Of a DNA stretch of 64,000 nt, positions 50,252 through 60,113 are shown one piece after another (the stretch's first letter is position 1; every line of letters starts with the position of its first letter). The position numbers and the translations under genes are program-made. The DNA lies in assembly GCF_008087085.1 (NCBI RefSeq), contig NZ_VIYJ01000010.1:124001-188000 (forward strand). The letters are read 5' to 3'. Source of the DNA: Nocardioides rubriscoriae. GTDB taxonomy: Bacteria > Actinomycetota > Actinomycetes > Propionibacteriales > Nocardioidaceae. Under the pieces are notes generated by a model. It saw only the letters and a program-made list of their open reading frames with translations. It ran no database searches and was not told where the DNA came from.

Positions 50252-51991
50252 ATGAGCGCAGAGATCACCGGCGCACAGAGCCTGGTCAAGTCGCTGGAGG
50301 CAGCCGGCACCGAGACCATCTTCGGCATCCCCGGCGGGGCCATCCTCCCGGCCTACGACCCGCTCATGGACTCCTCGATCCGCCACATCCTGGTGCGCCA
50401 CGAGCAGGGGGCCGGCCACGCCGCCCAGGGGTACGCCGCCGCCACCGGTCGGGTCGGGGTCTGCATGGCGACGTCGGGCCCGGGCGCGACCAACCTGGTC
50501 ACCCCGATCGCCGACGCCCACATGGACTCCGTGCCGATGGTCGCGGTCACCGGCCAGGTCGGCGCGTCGATGATCGGCACCGACGCCTTCCAGGAGGCCG
50601 ACATCCGCGGCATCACGATGCCGATCACCAAGCACAACTTCCTGGTCACCGACCCGCGCGACATCCCGCGCACGATCGCCGAGGCGTTCCACATCGCCTC
50701 CACCGGCCGCCCGGGCCCGGTGCTCGTCGACATCGCCAAGTCGGCGCTGCAGGCGCAGACCACCTACGACTGGCCCTCCGAGATCCACCTGCCCGGCTAC
50801 CGCCCGGTGACCCGCCCCCACGCCAAGCAGATCCGCGAGGCGACCCGCCTGCTGCTCGAGGCCCGCAAGCCGGTCCTCTACGTCGGCGGCGGCACCATCC
50901 GCGCCAACGCCTCGCGCGAGCTGCTCGCGCTGGCCGAGCTGACCGGCATCCCGGTCGTCACCACGCTGATGGCGCTCGGGGCCTTCCCCGACAGCCACCC
51001 GCAGCACCTCGGCATGCCCGGCATGCACGGCACCGTGGCCGCCGTCGCCGGCCTGCAGAAGAGCGACCTCATCATCAGCCTCGGCGCTCGCTTCGACGAC
51101 CGGGTCACCGGCAACCTCGACTCCTTCGCCCCCGGCGCGAAGGTGATCCACGCCGACATCGACCCCGCCGAGATCGGCAAGAACCGCCACGCCGACGTGC
51201 CGATCGTGGGTGACGTCCGCGAGGTGCTGATCGACCTGCACGCCGCGCTGGCGGCCGAGGCCGAGGCCGGCCACACCGGCGACTACGAGGGCTGGGTGTC
51301 GTTCCTGTCCGGGGTCAAGGCGACCTACCCGCTCGGCTATGACAAGCCGGCCAACGGCCTGTCCCCGCAGTACGTCATCGAGCGGCTCGGCGCGATCGCC
51401 GGCCCCGACACGATCTACACCTCCGGCGTCGGGCAGCACCAGATGTGGGCGGCGCACTACGTCAAGTACCAGAAGCCGCGCACCTGGCTCAACTCCGGCG
51501 GCCTGGGCACGATGGGCTACTCCGTGCCCGCGGCGATGGGCGCCAAGGTCGGCATGCCCGACACCACGGTGTGGGCCATCGACGGCGACGGGTGCTTCCA
51601 GATGACCAACCAGGAGCTCGCGACCTGCGCGATCAACGACATCCCGATCAAGGTCGCGATCATCAACAACGAGTCGCTCGGCATGGTGCGCCAGTGGCAG
51701 ACACTGTTCTACAACGAGCGCTACTCCAACACCGACCTGCACTCCAAGCGCATCCCCGACTTCGTCAAGCTCGCCGACGCCTACGGCTGCATCGGCCTGG
51801 CCTGCGAGTCGCCCGACGACGTCGACGCCACCATCGACAAGGCCATGCAGATCAACGACGTCCCCGTCGTGGTCGACTTCCGCGTGCACCGCGACGCGAT
51901 GGTGTGGCCGATGGTCGCCGCCGGCACCAGCAACGACGAGATCAAGTACGCCCGTGACCTCGCCCCCGACTTCGCCGAGAACGACCTCTGA
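50252..51991 (+). CDS. ilvB: Acetolactate synthase large subunit
   Basis: This 579-residue ThDP enzyme joins pyruvate to pyruvate or 2-oxobutyrate. N-terminal: IFGIPGGAILPAYDPL and the catalytic Glu in RHEQGAGHAAQGYA. MATSGPGATNLVTP follows, and FAD-region GSDTFQE-like text reads IGTDAFQEADI. C-terminal ThDP/Mg motif: DGDGCFQMTNQELATCA ending in VAIINN. It is the first gene of ilvBNC, 59 bases after the terminator. The ATG follows AAGAAGAGAGAAG, a modest ribosome site. It needs IlvN for valine feedback. Confidence 0.96.
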   Translation: MSAEITGAQSLVKSLEAAGTETIFGIPGGAILPAYDPLMDSSIRHILVRHEQGAGHAAQGYAAATGRVGVCMATSGPGATNLVTPIADAHMDSVPMVAVTGQVGASMIGTDAFQEADIRGITMPITKHNFLVTDPRDIPRTIAEAFHIASTGRPGPVLVDIAKSALQAQTTYDWPSEIHLPGYRPVTRPHAKQIREATRLLLEARKPVLYVGGGTIRANASRELLALAELTGIPVVTTLMALGAFPDSHPQHLGMPGMHGTVAAVAGLQKSDLIISLGARFDDRVTGNLDSFAPGAKVIHADIDPAEIGKNRHADVPIVGDVREVLIDLHAALAAEAEAGHTGDYEGWVSFLSGVKATYPLGYDKPANGLSPQYVIERLGAIAGPDTIYTSGVGQHQMWAAHYVKYQKPRTWLNSGGLGTMGYSVPAAMGAKVGMPDTTVWAIDGDGCFQMTNQELATCAINDIPIKVAIINNESLGMVRQWQTLFYNERYSNTDLHSKRIPDFVKLADAYGCIGLACESPDDVDATIDKAMQINDVPVVVDFRVHRDAMVWPMVAAGTSNDEIKYARDLAPDFAENDL

Positions 51992-52007
51992 GTCCCGGAG
52001 ACACGAC

Positions 52008-52550
52008 ATGACCACGCACACGCTCTCCGTCCTCGTCGAGAACAAGCCCGGCGTCCTGGCCCGCATCGCCGGGCTGTTCAGCCGGCGCGGCTTCAACATC
52101 GACTCCCTCGCGGTCGGCCCGACCGAGCACCCTGAGGTCTCGCGGATGACCATCGTGGTCAACGTCGAGTCCTCGCCCCTCGAGCAGGTCACCAAGCAGC
52201 TCAACAAGCTCGTCGAGGTCATCAAGATCGTCGAGCTCGACCCGACGACCTCGGTGACCCGCGAGCTGGTCATGGTCAAGGTCGCGGCCAACGTCGAGAC
52301 CCGGGGTTCGGTGCTGGAGATCGTGCAGCTGTTCCGGGCCAAGGTCATCGACATCGCCCCCGACGCGATCGCCATGCAGATCACCGGCAACGCCGGCAAG
52401 ATCGCCGACTTCCTCACGATGCTCGAGCCCTTCGGCATCCGCGAGCTCGTCCAGTCCGGCCAGGTCGCGATCGGCCGCGGCTCCCGCTCCATCTCCGAGC
52501 GCTCCCTGCGCCCGGTCGCCGTCCCGGTCGCGCCGGCCCACGCCGGCTGA
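52008..52550 (+). CDS. ilvN: Acetolactate synthase small (regulatory) subunit
   Basis: This 180-residue regulator of IlvB has an ACT domain at the start: THTLSVLVENKPGVLARIAG followed by L-F-S-R-R-G-F-N-I-D-S-L. A second, C-terminal regulatory domain follows (VLEIVQLFRAKVIDIAPDAI). The long form is typical of actinobacteria. It binds valine and tunes IlvB. It lies 16 bases after ilvB with a CGGAG site. Confidence 0.96.
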   Translation: MTTHTLSVLVENKPGVLARIAGLFSRRGFNIDSLAVGPTEHPEVSRMTIVVNVESSPLEQVTKQLNKLVEVIKIVELDPTTSVTRELVMVKVAANVETRGSVLEIVQLFRAKVIDIAPDAIAMQITGNAGKIADFLTMLEPFGIRELVQSGQVAIGRGSRSISERSLRPVAVPVAPAHAG

Positions 52551-52604
52551 CCCCTCGACACCCATCCCCACCCACCAGCACGACAACCCGAAGGAGAAGC
52601 CCTC

Positions 52605-53630
<1,026 letters not shown>

Positions 53631-53650
53631 CGCAACGGCCACACCAACCA

Positions 53651-53690
53651 CACGTTGGTCGAGGAGGTCGCCCGCGACCGTCACGAGACC
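53651..53690 (+). repeat. Family 1 palindromic repeat downstream of ilvC
   Basis: It begins CACGTTGGTCGAGGAGG and ends GACCGTCACGAGACC, with inner arms GGTCGC/GCGACC. It immediately precedes the terminator hairpin. Confidence 0.8.
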
Positions 53691-53696
53691 ACGTCA

Positions 53697-53736
53697 CCGC
53701 AGCCGGTCCCGGGAACCTCCCCGGGACCGGCTGCGG
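53697..53736. terminator. 17-bp perfect hairpin after ilvC
   Basis: CCGCAGCCGGTCCCGGG (53697-53713) pairs perfectly with CCCGGGACCGGCTGCGG (53720-53736) around loop AACCTC. It lies between ilvC and the convergent ABC permease gene and should terminate both, though no T-run follows. Confidence 0.8.
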
Positions 53737-53782
53737 TGCTCTCGATCGGCTCGTGCGACCTCGTTCCTCGCAGGGCCTCTGC

Positions 53783-54598
53783 TCACTTCACCTCGGAGCG
53801 CAGCACCATCCGCAGCCCGACCGCGAGCGGCACGACCAGCCACACGAAGGTCGTCACCGCGAGCTGGGCCCACTGGGTCGCGGTGAGCGCCCCGTCGAAC
53901 AGCGGCACCTGCGCGTAGTTGTAGTCGATCCAGCCGCGGGCGTCGGCGAACCAGTCCTGGCTGGCGGCCAGCAGCTCGGTGAGCCCGGCCAGGACGAACG
54001 CGTAGACGAAGTAGGCCACGATGGCGGCCGCCGAGCTGCGCAGCAGCACCCCGAGCATGAAGCCGACCATCAGGCCGATCACCTGGGCCAGCGTGATCAG
54101 GGCGAGCTCGCTCACCGAGACGTCCCACACGGTGTCGAGGCCGGCGATCGCGCTGCCGACGACGTTGCCGACCGCACCGACGGCGGCGGCGAGGACGATC
54201 GAGACGACCCCGACACCGACCGAGCAGAGGGCCTTGGCGCCGATCACCCGGCCGCGGCCGGGCACGAACGTGAAGGTCGTCAGGCCGGTGCGCTGGCTCC
54301 ACTCGCCGGTCACCGACAGCACGGCGATGACGGGCAGGATGACGGTCATCGGGATGCCGATCGCCGACGCGTAGGCCTCGTAGGTGAGCTTGTCGTCGGG
54401 GGCGAACAGCACGACGGCCCCGGTGGCCAGGACCGCGAGGATGCCGATGCTCGCCATCAGCCAGAAGCCGGAGCGGGTGTCGAACATCTTGCGCAGCTCG
54501 ACCGACACGACCCGCGAGAACGGGATCGGGTCGAACGTGCGGGCCTCGGTGGCCCCGTTGTCGGCGGGGGTGGTGCCGGGGACGGTGGTGGCGCTCAT
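53783..54598 (-). CDS. ABC-2 type exporter permease
   Basis: This is a 271-residue membrane protein with six helices and an N-terminal cytoplasmic region (SRVVSVELRKMFDTRSGFWL). The typical ABC-2 beginning V-E-L-R-K-[ML]-F-D-T-R-S-G is clear. A conserved loop reads EWSQRTGLTTFTFVPGRGRV. It forms the channel of an exporter with the ATPase just upstream; the stop of that gene overlaps this ATG (4 bases). The substrate is unknown. Confidence 0.88.
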   Translation of the reverse strand: MSATTVPGTTPADNGATEARTFDPIPFSRVVSVELRKMFDTRSGFWLMASIGILAVLATGAVVLFAPDDKLTYEAYASAIGIPMTVILPVIAVLSVTGEWSQRTGLTTFTFVPGRGRVIGAKALCSVGVGVVSIVLAAAVGAVGNVVGSAIAGLDTVWDVSVSELALITLAQVIGLMVGFMLGVLLRSSAAAIVAYFVYAFVLAGLTELLAASQDWFADARGWIDYNYAQVPLFDGALTATQWAQLAVTTFVWLVVPLAVGLRMVLRSEVK

Positions 54599-55491
54599 GC
54601 GGCGACTCCTTCGCGCTGGGTGGTGGCGGTGAGCTCGAGGAACATCTCCTCCAGGCCGGCGCCGTCGGCGGCGCGCAGCTCGAGCAGGGGTACGCCGGCG
54701 GCGTGGGCGACCTTGCCGACCAGCTCGGCGTCGGCGTCGGCCCGGAACCCGCCGTCGAGCGGCGAGAAGGTGACGGCCGACTCGGTCAGGGCCCGGTGCA
54801 GGGCGTCGAGGTCGCGGGCGCGCACCAGCGTGCCGGACCCGGCGAGCAGCTCGGCCTTGGTCCCGGAGGCGACGATGCGCCCGTTGCCGATGACGACCAG
54901 GTCGTCGGCGACGACCTCGATCTCGTGCAGCAGGTGCGACGACAGCAGGACGCTGCCGCCGGCGTCGGCGTAGCCGCGCAGCAGGTCGCGCATCCACCGG
55001 ATGCCGGCGGGGTCGAGACCGTTGGCCGGCTCGTCGAGGACCAGCGAGGCCGGGTCACCGATCAGGGCGACCGCGATGCCGAGCCGCTGGCGCATCCCGA
55101 GGGAGTAGTGCCGGACCCGGCGCTGCGACTCCTCCTCGGTCAGGCTGACCCGCTCGAGCATCGCGTCGACCCGGTCCGCCGGCAGCCCGAGCGTCCGCTG
55201 GGCGATCGTGAGGATCTCCCGGCCGGTGCGTCCGGCGTGCTGCGCGGAGGCGTCGAGCAGGACGCCGACCTCGCGACCCGGGTTGGGCAGGTCGACGAAG
55301 CGACGCCCGCCGATGGTGGCGGTGCCCTCGGTCGCCGGGGTGAGCCCGACCAGGACGCGCATCGTGGTGGACTTCCCGGCGCCGTTGGGCCCCAGGAACC
55401 CGGTCACGCGACCGGGCCGGGCCACGAACGACACGTCGTCGACGGCGGTGAAGGACCCGTAGGTCCGGGTGAGGTTCTCGACTCTGATCAT
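54595..55491 (-). CDS. ABC-2 exporter ATP-binding protein
   Basis: This is a 298-residue ATPase. Walker A: GFLGPNGAGKSTTMRVLVG; signature: HYSLGMRQRLGIAVAL; Walker B: SLVLDEPANGLDPAG; switch His: LLSSHLLHEIE. The L-G-M-R-Q-R form and N-G-L-D-P-A-G mark the bacitracin/lantibiotic-type DrrA/NatA branch. The last 80 residues form the small C-terminal domain of that branch. The ATG is at 55491. It pairs with the permease downstream. Confidence 0.92.
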   Translation of the reverse strand: MIRVENLTRTYGSFTAVDDVSFVARPGRVTGFLGPNGAGKSTTMRVLVGLTPATEGTATIGGRRFVDLPNPGREVGVLLDASAQHAGRTGREILTIAQRTLGLPADRVDAMLERVSLTEEESQRRVRHYSLGMRQRLGIAVALIGDPASLVLDEPANGLDPAGIRWMRDLLRGYADAGGSVLLSSHLLHEIEVVADDLVVIGNGRIVASGTKAELLAGSGTLVRARDLDALHRALTESAVTFSPLDGGFRADADAELVGKVAHAAGVPLLELRAADGAGLEEMFLELTATTQREGVAA

Positions 55492-55616
55492 GCTCCGCAG
55501 CCTGGCCGGGCGCGGGCCCCTGCCGCATCGGGGACACCGCTGAGCCCGACCCCGGACCTTCCCGCGCGACGGCCTCGGGGACACCTCAGGGGCAGTCTCA
55601 GGGTCCCCCGCACGCC

Positions 55617-55684
55617 GACCCGTCGCGTAGACGCGACGGGTCACCGCGAAATCCTGCCGACCCGTCGCGTAGACGCGACGGGTC
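55617..55684. repeat. Two identical 26-bp palindromes, 42 bp apart
   Basis: GACCCGTCGCGT-AG-ACGCGACGGGTC occurs at 55617-55642 and again unchanged at 55659-55684. Start-to-start spacing is 42 bases, four turns of DNA. They lie in the 342-base divergent gap between the ABC exporter and the acyltransferase. I see no gene in that gap. Confidence 0.9.
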
Positions 55685-55833
55685 GACGAGGGATGGGGCT
55701 GGTGTGACCCGTGTGACGGTGTTCGCGGTCGGTTCGGACGACGCGCCGTGCCGGCTCCCGGGACGCCGCCCTCGCGGTCCGTAGCGTGGTCGGCGACACG
55801 GTGACACGGTGAGGACAGCGTCGAAGGAGCGGG

Positions 55834-57951
55834 ATGGGTGAGCGGCGCGTGACCGAGCGCCGGTCCGACATCCAGGGCCTGCGCGCGGTCGCCGTCTTGA
55901 CCGTGATCGCGGCCCACTACGGCCTGCCGGGCGCCCAGGGCGGCTTCCTGGGCGTCGACGTCTTCCTGGTCATCTCGGGCTTCCTCATCACCCAGCTGCT
56001 GCTCGCCGAGGTGGGCCGCAGCGGACGGCTCTCGCTGCGCGACTTCTACGCCCGCCGGGCCCGGCGCATCCTGCCGGCCGCCACGCTCGTGCTCGTCGCC
56101 ACCGTCGCGTTCTCGACGGTCGTGCTCGGGGCGGCCGCGGCGCTCGAGACGGTCCGCGACGCGGCCTGGGCGACCGTCTTCGCCGCCAACGTCCGCTTCT
56201 CATCGGTCGGCACCGACTACTTCGCGCGCGACCAGGTGACCTCGCCGCTGCAGCACTACTGGTCGCTGTCGGTCGAGGAGCAGTTCTACGTCGTGTGGCC
56301 GTTGCTGGTGATCGTCTGCCTGCTGGTCCTGGGGCGGCGCCGGGGTGGTCGGCGGGCGACGTGGCCGCTGCTCGTCGTCCTCGCCGCCGGGGTCGGGGTC
56401 TTGTTCGCCTACGCCGTCCGGCTCTCCCACACCGAGCCCGTCGCGGCCTACTTCTCCGCGCCCGCCCGGGCCTGGGAGCTCGGGGTGGGGGCGCTCGTCG
56501 CGCTGGTCGGCGCCCGGGTCAGTGCGCCCCTGGGCGCCCGCGCCCGCGCGCTCCTGACGACCACGGGCCTGGTCGGCATCACCCTGGCGGTCACCACCTT
56601 CGACAAGTCCACGCAGTCGCGCGCCGAGTTCGTGGCGGTGCCCGTGCTCGCCGCCGCGATGGTGCTGCTGGCCGGCATCCGCCACGGCGACGACGTCGCG
56701 CCACCCACCTGGCCGCAACGGCTGCTCGGGGTCGCCCCGCTGCGCGCGATCGGCGACTGGTCGTTCTCGCTCTACCTGTGGCACTGGCCGCTGCTGGTGA
56801 TCCTCGAGGCCCGCTACGGCACCGTCTCGCCGCTGGCCCGGGTCGACCTCGTGCTGCTGTCCCTGGCGCTGGCCGCCCTGACCTACCGCTGGGTCGAGCA
56901 GCCGCTGCGCAACCCGGTACGGGTCACTCGCCGGCGCGCGCTCTCGCTCTACCCCGCCTCGGTGGGCCTGCTGGCCGCGGCCTGCGCCGTCAGCTCGGTC
57001 GTCGTGCACCAGGAGGCCTCGACCTACGGCGAGGGCCCAGCCATCACGGTCCAGGGCTCGCAGGTCACCGACGCCCCCCACGCGGTGCTGAGCCCCGACC
57101 CCGTCGTCGCGCTGGTCCAGGCCTCCGTCTACGCCGGGGAGCGCGGTCGGCCGGTGCCCCGGGTGCTGCGCCCCGGCCGCCTCGACCTCGCCGACAGCAT
57201 CGCCGGGGTCGGCGCCTGCGACTACAGCCCGGCCGACGCGCGCCAGGTCTGCCCGCGCGGCGACGTCGACGCCGACCGCTCGATCGTGGTCATCGGCGAC
57301 TCCCACGCCCGGATGTGGATCTCGGCGTTCGAGCGGATCGCGGCGCGCGAGGGCTACCGCACCTACTACTTCGTCAAGCCGCTGTGCACCGCGGCCGACG
57401 TGGTGGTCAGCGACCTCACCGGCGCGCCGTGGGGTGACTGCAGCGCGTTCCGGCACTGGGCCTTCGACCAGGTCGACGCCCTGCGCCCGGCGCTCACCGT
57501 GGTGGCGAGCACCGCCCCCGAGGGTGCGGTCCACACGGCCGACGGGCCCGTGGAGCCCGACGACCCGCGCCGCGCCGCCGTCATGCAGCAGGGCTGGGGC
57601 CGCACCTTCACGCGGCTCGCGTCGTCGTCGGGCGACGTGCGCCTGATCCGCGACGTCCCGCTCGCCGACGTCGCCCCCGGTGCCTGCCTCGACCGCGGTG
57701 ACCCCGACCTCGGCGACTGCCTCTTCACGCCCGAGCCGGCCCACGAGGCCGAGGCCGACGTGTCGGTGCGCGCGGCCGCGCTCGACGGCGTCCCGGTCGT
57801 CGACCCGCGGCCCTGGCTGTGCTGGCGCGGACGCTGCGCGGCCGTCGTCGGCGACGTCATCCCCTACATCGACCGCAGCCACCTGACCGCCGTCTACGCC
57901 GCGCTGCTGGGGGAGTCCCTCGGTCGCCGCCTCGGGATCTGGACGGCTTAG
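55834..57951 (+). CDS. OafA-type acyltransferase with C-terminal SGNH domain
   Basis: This is a 705-residue O-acyltransferase. Residues 1-375 form the membrane acyltransferase-3 domain: RRSDIQGLRAVAVLTVIAAH, then FLGVDVFLVISGFLITQLLL, and SLSVEEQFYVVWPLL. Residues about 460-700 are an extracytoplasmic SGNH hydrolase-like domain: IVVIGDSHARMW with the Ser nucleophile, and PYIDRSHLTAVYA with the Asp-His pair. It acetylates a wall or surface glycan. The ATG follows GGAGCGGG. The stop lies a few bases from the iron-box region of efeU. Confidence 0.92.
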   Translation: MGERRVTERRSDIQGLRAVAVLTVIAAHYGLPGAQGGFLGVDVFLVISGFLITQLLLAEVGRSGRLSLRDFYARRARRILPAATLVLVATVAFSTVVLGAAAALETVRDAAWATVFAANVRFSSVGTDYFARDQVTSPLQHYWSLSVEEQFYVVWPLLVIVCLLVLGRRRGGRRATWPLLVVLAAGVGVLFAYAVRLSHTEPVAAYFSAPARAWELGVGALVALVGARVSAPLGARARALLTTTGLVGITLAVTTFDKSTQSRAEFVAVPVLAAAMVLLAGIRHGDDVAPPTWPQRLLGVAPLRAIGDWSFSLYLWHWPLLVILEARYGTVSPLARVDLVLLSLALAALTYRWVEQPLRNPVRVTRRRALSLYPASVGLLAAACAVSSVVVHQEASTYGEGPAITVQGSQVTDAPHAVLSPDPVVALVQASVYAGERGRPVPRVLRPGRLDLADSIAGVGACDYSPADARQVCPRGDVDADRSIVVIGDSHARMWISAFERIAAREGYRTYYFVKPLCTAADVVVSDLTGAPWGDCSAFRHWAFDQVDALRPALTVVASTAPEGAVHTADGPVEPDDPRRAAVMQQGWGRTFTRLASSSGDVRLIRDVPLADVAPGACLDRGDPDLGDCLFTPEPAHEAEADVSVRAAALDGVPVVDPRPWLCWRGRCAAVVGDVIPYIDRSHLTAVYAALLGESLGRRLGIWTA

Positions 57952-57962
57952 GGAACCCTTAC

Positions 57963-57996
57963 TGAGGTAGACCTCACTTTGGTTAGGCAAACCTCA
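57963..57996 (+). promoter_or_regulatory. DtxR/IdeR-type iron boxes upstream of efeU
   Basis: TTTGGTTAGGCAAACCTCA (57978-57996) matches the 19-bp DtxR/IdeR consensus at about 16 positions. A second palindrome, TGAGGT-AG-ACCTCA (57963-57976), lies directly before it. A -10-like TAGCAT at 58008-58013 leaves only seven bases to the efeU GTG, so the transcript may be leaderless. Iron-bound repressor should silence the operon. Confidence 0.85.
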
Positions 57997-58020
57997 CTAG
58001 ATGGGCGTAGCATCGCCTGC

Positions 58021-58890
58021 GTGCTCGCCAACTACCTGATCGGTCTGCGTGAGGGCCTCGAGGCGGCCCTCGTGGTCACGATCCTGGTCGCCTACCTCGT
58101 CAGGACCGACCGGCGCGACCTGCTGCCCCGCATCTGGGCCGGCGTCGGCGTCGCGGTCCTGGTCAGCCTCGCCTTCGGCGCAGCGCTGACCTTCGGCCCG
58201 CGCGGCCTGACCTTCGAGGCCCAGGAGACGATCGGCGGCGGACTCTCGCTGGTCGCGGTCGGCTTCGTGACCTGGATGATCTTCTGGATGGCGCGCACGG
58301 CCCGCTCGTTGAGCGGCGAGCTGCGCGGCCGGGTCGACCGGGCCGCCGAGGGCGGACGGTGGTCGCTGGTCCTGGTCGCCGTCCTGGCCGTGGGGCGCGA
58401 GGGTCTCGAGACCGCGCTGTTCCTGTGGGCCGCGACCCAGGCCGGTACCCGCGACGCGGTCGGGACGGTCGCCCCCACCTGGCAGCCGCTCCTGGGCGCC
58501 GCGCTCGGCCTCGCGACCGCGGTGGCCCTCGGCGTGGCGCTCTACCGCGGCGCGATCAGGATCGACCTCAGCCGGTTCTTCACCGGCACCGGGGCGTTCC
58601 TGATCGTGGTCGCCGCCGGGGTCCTGGCCTACGGCGTGCACGACCTGCAGGAGGCCGGCGTGCTGCCCGGCCTCGACGCCTTGGCCTTCAACGTCTCCGA
58701 CACCATCGCACCGACCAGCTGGGTGGGGGCGCTCCTCAAGGGCGTCCTCAACTTCTCCCCGGCCACGACCTGGCTCGAGGCCGCCGCCTGGCTGCTGTAC
58801 GCCGTCCCGGTCATGACCCTCTTCCTGCTCGGCGTACGCCGCCGCGGCGCGGCCGCCACCCCGGCGCCCGCGCCGGTCGCGGCCCGCTGA
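58021..58890 (+). CDS. efeU: Iron permease EfeU/FTR1
   Basis: This is a 289-residue membrane permease with seven helices. Two REGLE motifs bind iron: IGLRE-GLEAAL at residues 10-14 and VGRE-GLETALF near 126. It takes up ferric iron (after oxidation by EfeO/EfeB) across the membrane. I chose the GTG at 58021 (M-L-A-N-Y-L-I-G); the longer frame upstream runs through the iron boxes. It is the first gene of efeUOB. Confidence 0.94.
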   Translation: MLANYLIGLREGLEAALVVTILVAYLVRTDRRDLLPRIWAGVGVAVLVSLAFGAALTFGPRGLTFEAQETIGGGLSLVAVGFVTWMIFWMARTARSLSGELRGRVDRAAEGGRWSLVLVAVLAVGREGLETALFLWAATQAGTRDAVGTVAPTWQPLLGAALGLATAVALGVALYRGAIRIDLSRFFTGTGAFLIVVAAGVLAYGVHDLQEAGVLPGLDALAFNVSDTIAPTSWVGALLKGVLNFSPATTWLEAAAWLLYAVPVMTLFLLGVRRRGAAATPAPAPVAAR

Positions 58891-58941
58891 CCTACGGGCC
58901 CGCCCACTCCCACCGAACCTCACCACGCAAAGGACCCTCTC

Positions 58942-60108
58942 GTGCGCACCACCCTGCTCCTGACCGGCGTCCTCCTGGCCGCGCCGGTGCTCGCCGGCTG
59001 CACCGACAACGCCACCGGCAGCGACGCCGCCGGCTCCGACGACCGGTCGTTCACCGTCGCCGCCTCCGACGACGCGTGCGACGTGTCCGGCAGCCAGGCC
59101 CCCTCGGGCGCGCTGCGGTTCGACGTGACCAACACCGGCTCGCAGATCACCGAGTTCTACCTGCTCGCCGACGACGGGCTGCGCATCATCGGCGAGGTCG
59201 AGAACATCGGCCCCGGCGTCTCCCGGTCGCTGACCATCAAGGCCCCGGCCGGCGACTACCTGACCGCCTGCAAGCCCGGCATGAGGGGCGACGGCATCCG
59301 GGCCGCGTTCACCGTCACCGCGTCCGACGACGGCGAGCAGCAGCTCAGCGCCTCCGACCAGCAGCGCGTCGACGAGGCTCTGGCCGGCTACCGGCTCTAC
59401 GTGCGCGACCAGTCCGCGCAGCTGCTCGACAAGACCGCGCGGTTCGTCGCGCTCTACAAGGCCGGGCAGGACGACCGGGCGCGGGCGCTCTACCCCGAGG
59501 CCCGCACCCACTGGGAGCGCATCGAGACCGTCGCCGAGTCCTTCGGCGACCTCGACCCGCTGATGGACGCGCGCGAGGCCGACCTCGAGCCCGGCGAGGA
59601 CTGGACCGGCTGGCACCGGCTCGAGAAGGACCTGTGGCCCGCAGAGGCCGGGGCCTACCGCGCGATGACCCCGGCCCAGCGGGCGACGTACGCCGACGAC
59701 CTGCTCGCCAACACTCGCACCCTCGACGACAGGATCCAGGACCTCGACTACACCGTCGACGCCGTCGCCAACGGCTCGCGCGGCCTGCTCGAGGAGGTCG
59801 CCAGCGGCAAGGTGACCGGCGAGGAGGAGACCTGGTCGCACACCGACCTGTGGGACTTCCAGGCCAACGTCGACGGCGCCCGCGTCGCCTTCGAGGGCCT
59901 CGAGCCGATCGTGGCCGACCACGACCCCGCCCTCGCCGAGCAGCTCACCACCCGGTTCGAGCAGCTGCAGGTGCTGCTCGACGCGCAGCGCACCGCCGAC
60001 GGCTTCCGGCTCTACACCGACCTGACGCAGCCGGAGGTCAAGGCGCTCGCCGACGCGGTCAACGCGCTCTCCGAGCCGCTGTCGCACCTGACCGCCGCGA
60101 TCGTCTGA
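58942..60108 (+). CDS. efeO: Iron-uptake lipoprotein EfeO
   Basis: This is a 388-residue lipoprotein. Signal with lipobox LAGC (C19-20 region, PVLAGCTDN). The N-terminal cupredoxin-like domain (about 37-125) is followed by the M75 imelysin-like domain. The metal site is likely THWERIETVAESF (H-x-x-E). Trailing motifs read HRLEKDLWP and WDFQANVDGARVAF. It binds iron outside the membrane and passes it to EfeU. The GTG start at 58942 follows AAAGGA. Confidence 0.93.
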   Translation: MRTTLLLTGVLLAAPVLAGCTDNATGSDAAGSDDRSFTVAASDDACDVSGSQAPSGALRFDVTNTGSQITEFYLLADDGLRIIGEVENIGPGVSRSLTIKAPAGDYLTACKPGMRGDGIRAAFTVTASDDGEQQLSASDQQRVDEALAGYRLYVRDQSAQLLDKTARFVALYKAGQDDRARALYPEARTHWERIETVAESFGDLDPLMDAREADLEPGEDWTGWHRLEKDLWPAEAGAYRAMTPAQRATYADDLLANTRTLDDRIQDLDYTVDAVANGSRGLLEEVASGKVTGEEETWSHTDLWDFQANVDGARVAFEGLEPIVADHDPALAEQLTTRFEQLQVLLDAQRTADGFRLYTDLTQPEVKALADAVNALSEPLSHLTAAIV

Positions 60109-60113
60109 GCGTC

